Of a stretch of 64,000 nucleotides of DNA, positions 37,440 to 49,900 are shown piece by piece. Location of the stretch: the NCBI GenBank assembly GCA_023653625.1, contig CM042911.1, forward strand, positions 14,616,001 to 14,680,000. Direction: 5' to 3'. The DNA comes from Triadica sebifera. Lineage: Eukaryota; Streptophyta; Magnoliopsida; Malpighiales; Euphorbiaceae. A model generated the notes under the pieces. It ran no database searches and had not been told where the DNA came from. It saw only the letters and a list, made by a program, of their open reading frames with translations. Made by a program: the position numbers and the translations under genes. Positions within the stretch are counted from its first letter, which is position 1. Each line of letters starts with the position of its first letter.

Positions 37440-38234
37440 GTTCAAAACAGTGAAAGAAACTTGGGAGTGGTTTTAAGATATTTGGTGCAAATGAATGGCT
37501 GATATTTTCTTGAAATGGGTATTTGAGGTTTTAGTGAAGATTTTTTTAAGGTTAAATAGTTTTGGTTAAGGGCGCACAAATTTTGTATGCAACATATGTT
37601 TAATAGTGTTTTTATCACATATAATACACTGTTTTTATAGTGGAGGAATGGTCGGGTTTTTAACAAGAGAATGGTTGATATTGATTTTATGGTCAAACAT
37701 ATTTGGTATCAAATTTCTGTTTGTTGTAATTCGTGGGAGAGTTTGGGTAGGGCTCAAATTGTAATAGAATCTTATCATGCTTTGTGGGTGGGGTGGGAAT
37801 GTCCTGCTGTGAGTTGGTTTAAGTTGAATACTGATGTAGCCTCTAAAGGAAACTCAGGATCTCCGAGTGGGGGCGGTGCTATTAGAGATGGTAGGGGAAA
37901 GTGGATTAGAGGTTTTTTCATGAATATTGGTATCTTTTCCTCTTTTCAGGTGGAGCTTTGGGCTGTTTTGAAGGGGTTGGAGTTGGCATGGAAGATGGGG
38001 ATTAGTAAGCTGCATCTAGAGGTGGGCTCTTCCTCAATTTTTAAGCTTCTTTCTTCTGAAAACGCCTATCTGAATGGGCATGGGACTGTAATGCATAAAT
38101 GTGTGGAGTTATAGGCTAGAAATTGGAGTGTTAAGGTCTCTCATGTCTATCGGGAGGGCAATAAGATCACTGATTATCTTGTCAACCTTGGTTTATCTAT
38201 TGATTTGGGTTTTCAGGTTATTGATCTCTGTTAA
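37440..38234 (+). pseudogene. decayed LINE/non-LTR retrotransposon RNase H fragment
   Basis: The clearest part is a 147-codon frame at 37671-38114, with recognisable continuation past its stop to about 38234. WFKLNTD, GGGAIRDGRGKWIRGF, QVELWAVLKGLELAW and, after the stop, SHVYREGNKITDYLVNLG match the RNase H-like domain (RVT_3 type) of plant LINE-derived reverse transcriptases. In the third motif LEVGSS carries Gly where the family has the catalytic Asp (typically EVDS/ETDS). Upstream (37440-37670) the translation carries several stops, with WRNGRVFN resembling the link between reverse transcriptase and RNase H. It is a dead fragment with no full reverse transcriptase. Confidence 0.85.
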
Positions 38235-38416
38235 ATGATGAAGTTGTGGGTATCTTTCGGATCCGGCTGGTTCCTTCTTGAGCCTTTCCTTCTTTGGAGC
38301 TTTGTTCTCCCCCTCTGTAGCGGAAAAAAATACACAGTTTCTATAGCTGTATTTATGTCCCAAAAATTTTAACAGAGCAGCATTGGAAAATTTTATCTCC
38401 AATAACACCAAATTAA

Positions 38417-38978
38417 GGGCATGTTTAGTTAAGCTGTCACAATTAATTTTTAGCGGTCGGGGTGGTTGGTAGTTATCGATGGCTTCTGATAAAAGTCAGT
38501 ATCGGTAGCAATTATTTGTAAGCGGCTAATTATGATAATTAATTTTAAAAAATTTAATAATTTAGTAGTTAAAAATTAATTATAATTTATAAAATAACTA
38601 CTAATAATTAAACGTATATTAATTTTTTATTTTTTTATATTGCATATTATATATAATATAAAATATAATTAATTAAATACAAAAATATAATACAAAATAT
38701 AATTTTTAAATCAATAAAAAATTACTATAAGTACAAATAGAAAAATAAAAAATATTTTATATATTAAATATTTAAAAACTAGCTTTTAATGTAAAAAATT
38801 AAAAATGAAATTTTTTAATAAAATATTAATTTTTAGTACAAATTTTAAAATTTAGCAGTTGAACAATTAGTTTTTACTTTCCATTAACCAAACAATTAAT
38901 TCAGTTTTTAATGATCTAATAAAACAAAAATTGAACTGTGTTTTTAGTTGAAAAAAAAAAGTTGAACCAAACTTGCAC
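38417..38978. mobile_element. PIF/Harbinger-like MITE with TAA target duplication
   Basis: The left end GGGCATGTTTAGTT and the inverted right end GTGCAAGTTTGGTT match at 11 of 14 positions. TAA flanks both sides (38414-38416 and 38979-38981). The 562-bp interior is AT-rich with fold-back segments and no ORF. It starts about 180 bp after the recognisable LINE remnant. Confidence 0.6.
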
Positions 38979-39151
38979 TAAATCCCATAACAATTCTAAA
39001 TTAACTATCTTTTGGTTGTGCATATAAAATTCGGTTTATAGTTTTAAAAGATATAATAATCTGGTCTAATAAGATCAACAAAAATTATTATGATGCTTAA
39101 AGCAATAATATCATTCCATTACAAGCTATTGATATAACTTGGTTAAAAAGT

Positions 39152-39402
39152 TTAATAGTCAAAAACTATAAACAGAATTTTCAGAGAAGAAAGAGAAATA
39201 TCCTCTCCACTTCGGGCACTAAAGCAATCGACAATCATTGATAATGAAGCCTCAGAATAAGCCAAGCTAGTTGAATTGACTCTCAGAACAAGTACGAAAG
39301 TTGCCAAAGACTTGGCCAGGGTTCCATTCTCAGCTTTAACCACTTTGCTAGCATCAGGATTAGGATAGCATGAGCCACTTGGCAAGAGGATCCCAGAAAG
39401 TC
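39152..39402 (-). other. orphan exon-like open frame
   Basis: The minus-strand frame reads GLSGILLPSGSCYPNPDASK and continues to FIVFDY before a stop at 39152. It has no in-frame ATG. It follows a plausible acceptor (CTAAACAG, ending near 39403). A TTATAAAAGG box lies some 80 bp upstream at about 39480. Composition looks more codon-like than its surroundings, yet I recognise no family. It may be a gene relic, a terminal exon of a non-coding transcript, or chance. Confidence 0.25.
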
Positions 39403-40905
39403 CTGTTTAGATGTTTGAAGATGCGGTTAGTTGATTGATGATTTTGATATTCCGAATAAGTGAAAGGGTTCAGTGGCCTTTTATAATAAGTTTAGACAAG
39501 TGGTTTTATGGTCAACAGAGGCGCGCGCAATTCTTCTCTGTGGTGAAAATATAAAAATGAATAGAAGGTCGTTATGTATATCTTATAGATAAATATCAGT
39601 GGTCACCGGTCAAACATTTATGCCCACAGGAAAATCTTAATACCATAGCTAGCCAGTGGTTTTCTACGACACAGTAGGAATGTGTACAAGTAGAGATGGT
39701 ATTCACTGAGAAATAGAAATATCTATTTTGAAAGAATCAGTGTGGACTCCTAGTAAACCGACGCTTGTGGAAAAAGGAAAAGAAAAAAAATTAAGAAAAA
39801 AGTAGCCCCCAATTAAGATTACGTCAAATCTTAAAAAGGATAAGAGCAAACATTTCACAAAAGAATTTCATATAACATCGAAAGCATTCAGTTTAAAGAA
39901 CTAAGAATACCATGACACTTATATCCTGTATAATCTCAATGCACCAGCAATGTCCGCGTTCTGAGTTGCATGTTGAAAATGACAGCCTTTGGAGAAGGCA
40001 AAAGCATCACCTAACCACCAAATCATCTACAGGGTGGATTTTATAGTGTGTTAAGTTCCAGCAAACACACAATAGAGAAATCAAAAGGACATTCTGTATT
40101 GAACTGAAAATGGGAAAATTACAAGCATTCGCGAGGCTTGTGGCTCTCCTCAAGTCTCTAAGACTATCAAAATATTCAGGATATCCCCCTCAAAAACCAT
40201 CTGCTCTTTTTATATCTACATTGCTCATCCCATATGTAACGAACTTTTCCTTATTCTCTGTACTACCCTCTGACTAACTCAGCAAGGATTTATCTAGAAT
40301 TAGCCCCCACTCAGCCACCCAACACCCGACCCCACCTTAAAACTTTTCCTCCTCCTTTCTTGTATAGTTATAACGAATTAGAGGTTTATCATAGTGACAT
40401 CCTGAAACCATCCTGGAAGCAGATCACAAGATCGTCATATCTTCACAAGGCTGTACGTGAAGAAACTCTTGTCATCTTTGTGAAAAAACGTTCATTTCGA
40501 GGTCTCAGAAGAAGCCAGTCTCCGTGGCATACACAGCCACATGGTTAAGACGAAACATATCTCATGCTCTCTTCAAGTATTCCCTCTGCCCCACAAGTCA
40601 CCGATTGTTCAAAAGGGAAGGCATTAATCAAAACAACTATAACGGTTCATGACTTGTTGCTTGCAGTTTCTCACAGTAAAGGGTGATGGCTCATCATATG
40701 GATGGAAACAGAGATCCCGAAACCAAAAGGATGCTGTTTTTTTGGGAACTAGGTCCAGCAGCTTATTTCCAACAACAAAAATGTTCCAGACCAGAGTCCA
40801 GCCTTCCAATTCCATAAGCAGTTTCCATAAAGTAGCAAGCTCAGACAATCTCTGCATTAGAAGTTCCCGATCACTGCTTGTGTTCACATTGTAGACTCCA
40901 CGAGT
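39403..40905. other. SMG1 3' flank
   Basis: Positions from about 40905 down are the SMG1 3' untranslated region, of unknown length. The section 40100-40600 is less AT-rich than normal spacer. Short frames on both strands here show no homology I know. Confidence 0.45.
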
Positions 40906-43900
40906 TCAAATCCATGGGGTCCAACCTTCATACATGTTGCAAAGATTATCCACACTCATTGCTTGCTTAATCAGATAATCCACCTGCTCTCTAACACTAA
41001 TTTCCCTGAGAAATCAAAACAGTTATGTTCGAGGGAATAGTTAGGAAAAGAAAAAGTACAGAACTGGCCAATACATACTTCACCAAGAACAAAGATTTCG
41101 GAATAAAATAGATACCTTTTTTCAGAAATATCTCGACCATCTATTTTCATCTCAATTCGTCTCAGCACTGACATAGCATAAGGATTTTTAGCTGCAGGTA
41201 ACCAAATAAAACAAAAATTATTTCAAATACGAGTCCTATGCCACAAGCATATTTTCTATTATAACAAGAGGGAACTAACATTATCAGCTGTTACAGTAGG
41301 TGCACATACTAACGACCAGACTTATGAATGCCTTGCACATTGTTGAAAAAGATGAGAAGGTAATTAGCTCAAGTTTTCAAGTACAGAGCCTAACAGGGAA
41401 GGCCAATTATTGGAAGTGGAATATCTCAAGTCCTCAACGTGGGTTGGAAATATAGTGCCCATGGCACATGTTTGCAACACAACTTCCTAGAAGGCATGCA
41501 TCTCCAATTTCTTCACAACATGCTTAACTGTTAATATTTGAGGTCAGGAAACACAAGGACAGAGAATGGCAACTGCAGGGTTATTCGCTCCCACTCAAAG
41601 GAAAAATTGGGGGTAATTAACAATATAATTTTGAAAGAGCTCAAATTTCATTCTCACGCTATGGTAGTTTTGGCATGCTTATATTGTGAAAATCCAATTC
41701 ACAACTGTAGCGCCAAAACTATGACCAGAAAAGCATTTTTCTAATCTGTCTACCGGATTATTTTTGGCCTCTTGGGGGGCAACTATTTTAACAAATACCC
41801 TGCTAAAGATTCAATATGTTGATTTTTAATACACCAGTACAGAAAGAAGAAGGCATTAACAGATAATTTAACACAAGCAATTCCTGGTAACGAGTATGAC
41901 ATTACCTCTAGCCATTCGATAGCCTGAAAGTGGATTAGGTTGAGGAGATTCGCAATTTTCATCTTCAATCTTATCTTTGCTCAATGAGGATAAGTCATAA
42001 TCTCTACCCTCAATTTTCAATTCTGAGTTGTCCTCATTCTGAGTTTGCGAAGACCCGACATGGGTTATCTCAGCTTTACCACTTAATGAAGCTGCGGATT
42101 TCAGGTGTTCATTAAAATCACTCGCAGTTGTAACTGAAAAAGAACCACTACTGTTCACCTCCTCACATTTGGTTGCTGACTGAACAGACTCCGAGGTTTC
42201 CTGGCAATGAGTTTGAGAAGATTGACCAGATTCTATACAATCTGTGACGACCATGCTATTAGACCCATGAGAAAATTGTCTCATTACTTCTACAGGACTA
42301 CTGAAGCTATCAAGAAGACTAGCTTCGGCATAGGTAATTCCAGATTCTGAGCTACCACTGCATATGCTATCTGGTGGAGAAATCCAACCTTTATCTTGCC
42401 AAGAGAGTCCAATATCACCAATGATTTCTTTACAGCTCCCACTTTTGGATCTGGAGAGGCTATCCCTTCCCTCACCATCAAATTCATTACTCCCATTTTC
42501 AAGATGCGGCCTTGACAAACTAATTCCCTGTGATTTTACATCCTGGCTTTCAGCTAGTCCTTCAAGTGCCTGCCGTAAATAAAACAAGCACATGTGCATC
42601 GACATGCATGCACACAGAGTATACTTAGTGATGTTGCCATTGTCAAATTATAGAATCCTAAAAGAAAAGCTTTACCTTATGGAGATTGCCAGCATGGATA
42701 CTCGCAGTTCGTGCAAGCCTCATCAGTATCAAATATAGTTCCTTTACAGAAAATGTGAGTGATGGTAACAGGGGCTTAAATGTCTGGATTGCCTCCCTAA
42801 TTCTCAAACAATAAGACTGGTATATGGCTTGTCCATGAATTGGAGATACTTCCATCTTGGTTTCTTTTTCTCTAGTAATTGCATCTGTCATGGCAGTCAC
42901 ATCCTTTGACAATAAAGATTCAAGTGGAAGAAGAATTCCATTTGCCTGCACAAAAACAGAAACAATGGAATCATAGGAGTTGTGACTGTGAGATTCATGG
43001 ATCAGCAGAAGGTTTCAAGAACCAAATTCAGTAGTCTGAATTTAGAAATGCAATGCCAAACATACAAAGATATCATCTTCAATGCAGAAAAACACATCCA
43101 GGAAACTACAGAACAAGTAATAGAACATGGAAACCTTTGAAAGATCCTCCATAAGAGAATGATGCATTGCAGCAGCCTCCTTTCCCAATGTATGAACATC
43201 ATGCAGATCTTCAGTTATTGCAAGAACCTAAAGAGAAGTGCAACATAATTAACCACATAAAAAATGTCAAACAAAAGAAGCTATTATAAAGACTGAAGAA
43301 CAAGGAAAGAGAAAAACAATCAACTGACAAGAAGGCAAATATAGAAATGATTAGAGGTGGTTGTATAAGGCGCAGGTCGAACCCCAAGGATCAAGCTGGG
43401 GGAAGGGTATGTTAAGCAATGAACAAATAACAGCTTAAGCAGCCATATCATGCCAATTATGCTTCATTGACTTATAGAAAGAAAACCAAAACAAAGAACC
43501 AAGCAGAAAGAACATGGGAAAATATTGGTGGTAAATATTGTAGGGATATAATACCTCATCAAGCATGGTACCAGATTCAGAAGTCAAAGCAGTTTGGCCC
43601 CTTGATACAAGGCCAAAAGCAGAGAGAGCAACACTAGCTTCATATGCACAGTCTCTCATTGCAAGAACAGTGCTCTGTAGATCACCTGAAAAGACCAAGA
43701 TCAGCACATCCAACAATGCATTAAATGACATTAAACATATAGTAAGCACAAATTGGGATGTATTTGTCCACAATTGCATTCTTGGTTTCAATGCTTTGTT
43801 GTCCTTGGACCGAAATAGTTTATTCCCCCTTTTACCTCCATAAGGTCATAGAATCCAAAAAGTTCAGTTTTTTTTTGTTAGCGATATAAAAACTAATCTC

Positions 43901-46900
43901 AGTCCTCTTTTACATGCTTGACCTTTAGAGTTGAGTGATTCTTTGACATGATATCAAAGCCTCCTTGATCAAAAGGTCTGCAATTGAATTCCTGGATGCC
44001 CTTATATTATTGATTAAACTTCAGCTGAGCATAAGACTAAAACGACTATATGCCCATGCTAGGAAACTTAGTGGATTTTTGCATGAGGGCATGTGTTTTG
44101 TTTGCTCCCAAATATGAGTTTTTAGGTTGAGTGATTCCTTGACGTTTTCTTTGTTCTTTCTTCCAGCATCTGCAATGGTGGTCCCTCACATACATCTCCT
44201 GTGCTTTTTGTGCCAATGTGGTTGTCTTTCTTAGTCTTACATATGCAATAGATGACTGTGCACATACTGGCATGAACATTATTGTAATAAACAAAAGGAC
44301 ATTTACCTGAAGCTGACTTTGCTTTAAGAGATGCAATGCTTAGTTCATTAGTTGCAGAATAAAAGTCGTTGGATGCAGCTTCCACACTGCTTTGTGCAAG
44401 CTTCCATTCTTGCTCAGTGCCTATGGCAAACAAAAGAAAATATGCTGACCAGCTATGATAAAGCACATTAACAAAATAGGTAATATCATTAAGCAAAATG
44501 GGAAACTCACGTGTGAAAGAATGGTAAGTAACCTCCAATTTTGTTAATGCATTCAAGTAAGCTTGCTGCCATGTCCAGCCATCAGCACCAGTCCTCAGAG
44601 GATATATGTCTTCTGGAATCCGAAAAACCCCATCTCTTGATGCTTCAAACTCCAATATTGACATGCAAATTTTGGCAATTTCTGAGGCCCTTTCTCTAGC
44701 TTCCCATAGCAATTTCCTTCGCCTCATTAGATGGTCATGAAATTCAGGAGGAATTCCTGAAGTTTTATTAGCAATATTTCCAGATATACTCGAATTTGGA
44801 CCACCACAAGCCCATCCCATTGCTCTCTCAAGCTGCCCTTCTGCCACAACAGAATTCCGTTCACAAGCTTGCAGGCAGTCCATTGACCTTGCCATTTCTG
44901 TTATGGCAGATTGTATACCTTCAAGCAATTTAGATCTGCCGAGGTTTAAGATAATTGAATGCAAATTATCGTCACTGGCAAGAAATCTTTGAAATGTGGC
45001 TCTGCTCTTGTGTGACGGGGTCAATGCATCATGCATCCACTCTAATTGGACGATTTCTAGGCTAGTCTTGTGAAGAGCTTCTTTGAGTTCATTTACCTGT
45101 CTTTTCATGATGGAAGCTGCTGATCTCACAGCTCGAGCAGTTTCATGCGCATTGCAGTACTCCTCAAGCATAAGCTGAACCTTCCTGATGGAACTGACAT
45201 CCTTTTTCAGTTGCTCAAAAGAAGGATCCTTCATTGCCTCAGCCAATTGCTTCAAACAATCAATTTCTTTATCTAACCAAGCCATGAAAGTTGAAGCAAC
45301 ACGTTCCTTCAGGTACCTACCTATATGTTCTTGAAGTTGGGCTTCAAGTTTCTTTTTTACAACATTAAAGAGCTGATCAAATCCCAAATTTTGATCCACT
45401 GATGAAGCAACATCATGAATGCACGAATCAAGAAAAGAATCCACAATGCACACTTTCCAAATAAAAAAGGACTGGCTGCTCAATAAGCCACCAAACTTCC
45501 AGATATATTCAGATACCAAGCACCCTGAACTCATAAGATCAGCTAAATTAGAAACCTCATCCAACTGAGAAGCAACAGAACCACCGAATGTTGATAATGC
45601 TTTATCAAAAGATTCCAATTCAGAGAAGGGCTTGACTAGCAAGGCCAACAGTGCTTTGCTTCCAAAAATATGTGGCCCTCCCACCTCTTTGGTGCCAATC
45701 AGAGATTCAAAATGGCATTCAGAAGACACCAGCACATTTTTAATGTCAGCTTCTTTCTTGAAGAGAGAAGAAGTTCGCATCTCTCTTTCATTCCATGTTT
45801 GATGGAGTTGATCCAGCTGTGCCCTACAAGCTTCTTCTTGGGAGGCAAGCTCCTCTGCTTCCTCCCAGGAAAGATGATCTCTACCCTTCAGGGCAGCTTC
45901 CTCTAGAGCCAGTTGTTGCTCAGTAATAAGGCCAACCTTAACAAAGTAGTTCTTTTCAAGTTCAACCAAGGATGCTTTCTCCAATTCAACCTCCAATAGC
46001 TGCTCCAATGCCATATCAACAGATCCCCTTATTTGTGAGATTAATCCAAATGCATCCATAACTTCTGACTTCAATGAAACAGCAGATCTCATCACATCCA
46101 ATAAAACAACTTCAGTCATTTCCGATATCAAACTCTTACAGGAAAGCAAAGAGGATTTAAATACAGAAATCCAGTTTTTTTCTGAATAATTTTTTGGATG
46201 GTCTAAATCTGTATCCTCACCAGCTACATCCCTGCCAATAAGTGTCTGCAATTCAGTAACAAACCCACCTACAAGGACACATTTCTCTACCTGCTCTTCA
46301 AACTCACAGAAAATAGTTCCATATCCATCATTAGAACTTCTTCCTCCGGCAGAATTACTGAATATGTCAAGAACCCTGTGCTTAACTTCATTGTACAAGG
46401 AACTTACAGCTGTGTTTAAAATAGATAAGACCTTCTCCTTCTTGTCTTCCTGCTCCCCTGGCAACCTAGCATCCCTGATCATATCATTTTTTGATTGTAC
46501 TGACTTGTTATAAGAACTAGTATCTTCTTTCTTGATAAGACCAGCAGATTGCATGTACTTAACAAAAGTAGACAGAAGACGATCCTTGGCTGTTGATTCA
46601 GTCTCCAACCCAATAGAGTTCTCTAGCTCAGCAACCTCGGCTTCAACATTCTTTATATCTATTGCATATTTCTCCACTTTAAGACAAAGATCATCATGAC
46701 TATGTTTGACAGAATCGAGATTATCTCCATGTAACTTTGCAACAAGTTCAGCAGCCTGTCTTCTAGCAAGAGAGAGAATATCAGAGGACACAGCATTTGC
46801 AGATAGTTGCAACACTTGTGCCCAGCCATGTACAGCACTAGTAGTAAGGTAGTTTAGAGGTAGAATTCTTTGTAGAGCCAAAGAATATATGTGGATTCCA

Positions 46901-49900
46901 GTTAGGGCAGATGAGAGTCCATGATCCAGCTCAGCAATGAGCTGAGAAACTTCCCTATCTATGTCCTGACATTGTGCTTGTGTGGGCTCAGGAACTATGG
47001 TCAATGGAACTCCAGCCACCTGAACAGCGGATGTAAGAGACAAGGCATCAGCCATACTACTCAGCTTCATGTGGGTACTTATTTCTGGAAGTAAATTGCT
47101 CCGTAGAGCATCAAGTATCGCTCCATGTTGCTCCATCCATGATGCAGCTTCTTGAGCCTTCTCAACTACAAGAGCTTTTGCTTGAGCAAATTCTCGAGCC
47201 TGAATTTCAAATAATTCACGAGTTTTCTCTGAATTAGAAGTTGCTTCAGCAACTATTGACTTTACTGATGTCTCATGCAGAATAAGGCTGGACCTCTCTT
47301 GGTCAGCTCGATAAAAGAGAGCAGAGGCAAGCTCATATTGATTTAGAACATTAAAAAACCTCTGGAAGACAGAATATCAGTTAGAAGAAAGTCCCAAATA
47401 AGCAACAAAAATTCTGAGTAGCAAAAATATTGCAGGCAGCAACCCTTCATACCTCAACAGCAGACTCAACAGCAGGTAAGGTAGCCAACAAGAGATCATG
47501 ATGTTCCTGATCAATATTGGAAGACATAAGGCATTATCCATATATCGACACAATGTTCATCTGACTATTTAATAAATTAGGTCTAATGAGCAAAAAGAAA
47601 ATCTGAACCTTTTGCTTCTTTTTAATTTTAGCCAATCACTTCTATTTTGTCAATTTTAACCCAGTCTTATGAAATTGGTAAAAATTTGATCAATTTAGCA
47701 AGTGAAAACCCAAATATACAAGGAAAGCCTGCATTCTACCTTAATAGGCAAACAACATAGTTTCCATTTCTTCCCAATGCTGATCAAATATGAAATTATT
47801 TGGTAATTCTTTCCTTTTTTTTTTTTTGGTTATCTACACTTGAAAAAATTGATAGATAAGATTTTCAAATAAAAAACATAAAGAAACGAATATTTTGTAT
47901 ATACTACCATTGCAAAGATGAATAAGAAAATATTTTTACCAATTGGGATAGCTACATAGACTTTATGCATATGTTCCTGCACTCTTGCTAGATTGGCAAA
48001 TTTGTTATAAATGTCATAAGGTTAATATTGACAAAATTCAAAGGATTAACTAGAATTTAAAAAGCACAGAGATTTGGATATCGTTTATCTTTTGGTCTAA
48101 ACATTAAGAGCATCAGTGCAAGCCAAGTCTAAAACAACAGTCCGACAACAATGCCAAATTAGTTCAGAGGACTGAAACATCTGGAGACAGCACACTACAA
48201 GTTTGTTCTACAAAATTGAGTAACCAGATGAAATTTAGAGATGAATAAAGTAACCAAAATAAGAAAAAGAAGGTAAAGTATGATATAAATATACTTTGGT
48301 TTCAAATATGGGGAAGCTCACAAAAGATAAAGAAAAGAAGAAAAAGACCAACATTTTTTGTTCTGAAAGGAAAGCATGTGTGAAAGTTTATGGTGGTCAA
48401 TTACCTGCAATGGAACACGAATTTCTTGCACCCGAGATGCAAATAAACTCAAGCTAACTGCCAACTCCATCCCCTTCCTTTCTTCACCTCCAATTGCTGC
48501 ATCATCGTGAAAATCACCTCGTGTCCATTCTACCAGTGGATCCCATACAAACACCTCTAGCAGCATCAAAAGTATGTCCTTGTTTTCCCTAAGAAGGCCA
48601 ACAACTGCTTCACAGTTTGCTCTGAAGGTTCCTTCTACTCCAGTCAATCCTAAAGCAGCTTCAATCATCTGAGTAAGGCGAAATGGGACAATCTCCGGAA
48701 TCTTTAGTCTTTGCCCTTTATCAAAACAAATATTGTAATCAATATGTACAATATCTCCACTGCAGAAATCTACAAGAATGTTATCCAAATGCCTATCCCC
48801 CAGACCAAGAAAGTGGCCCACCATACTCATGGCTGCAACACTTCCAGAATATCTACGAAATGAAGAATGAATTTCTGGTTTAATACTTTAATTGGAATGG
48901 GATGGGATACATCCAATAAATTCATAAAGCAAAAAGGGTAAAAAGCATCATTAAAAGTTATATACAATCTAAGCTCCTTAGCTCAACGTCCTTTTTCTGC
49001 AATACTTATTGCCTTCCAAAAGTAATTCGCTAAAGCCAGATATCTAGTAAAAGAAAGATTATATGGATTGATTAAGTCAATTTGGTATGATTTTGCAACA
49101 AAATTTTGGATAAAATGTACATCCAGATTTCCTCTTTTGCTTGTTCATGCAATTCAGCAATTAGTGTTCATTATAAATAACCCACATTATTATATAGTTG
49201 ATCCAGAGACATTTGCATGCTTTACTTAACTGAAGGATGGTCAAGAAACATACTTAAGAAAAATGCGCAGCTAAAGGATAGTATTAGTAGTGATATACAA
49301 CAAAATAGCATATACTTACACAGATAAAAAGTAGGAAGTGAATAAAAAGGCTAAAAAAACAGTGAAACATGTAAACAAATCCATGAATGCTTAACTTGTG
49401 TATTGCATGGGCCTTCCACCAAAAAGGTTGAGTGTATAGGTGTGAAGCTCCAAGAGGAGGAAATTGTGTGAATTTTTCTAGATAATTTCACCCGCCATCC
49501 TTGGACTTTGTGCTTAGGATAATTTTTCCAGATTTATCCGGATAGTAGTGATTTCCATCCAACCAGCACATAAAAGAGAGATAAAATAAAAGAAATAAAT
49601 TTTTGTGTTGAAAAATTCAGGTTGCCATGCCACGTTATTAAACTAACGCTCTTTGGATGGAAAATCAACAATAGAAGGATTTTAATATTAAAAAATTTGA
49701 GTTAAGGGATTTTTTTGTTACAAATTGTAAGTTCAGGGGCATTACTATTACTAATGCAAAGTTCAAGGATGGAGAGTGAAAATTTCCCAATTTTTCTAGG
49801 TTTCTTAGAAATCACCTTCTTAATTTTGCACTGAATGCTTTGAACCCTTCACTAGCACACCAAAGTTCTTGATGAAGAAGCTGTCTAGGAACCTCTTTCA

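Noticed and set aside
40624..40887. 87-codon minus-strand frame just after the SMG1 stop
   Set aside because: It lies in the SMG1 3' untranslated region, out of frame with the FATC domain, and shows no recognisable domain.
44436..44511. In-frame extension of SMG1 exon 8 (EFPILLNDITYFVNVLYHSW)
   Set aside because: The stretch is removed by a good GTGAG donor at 44510 and an ATAG acceptor before 44420; joining them restores the family sequence FTRTEQEWKLAQ.
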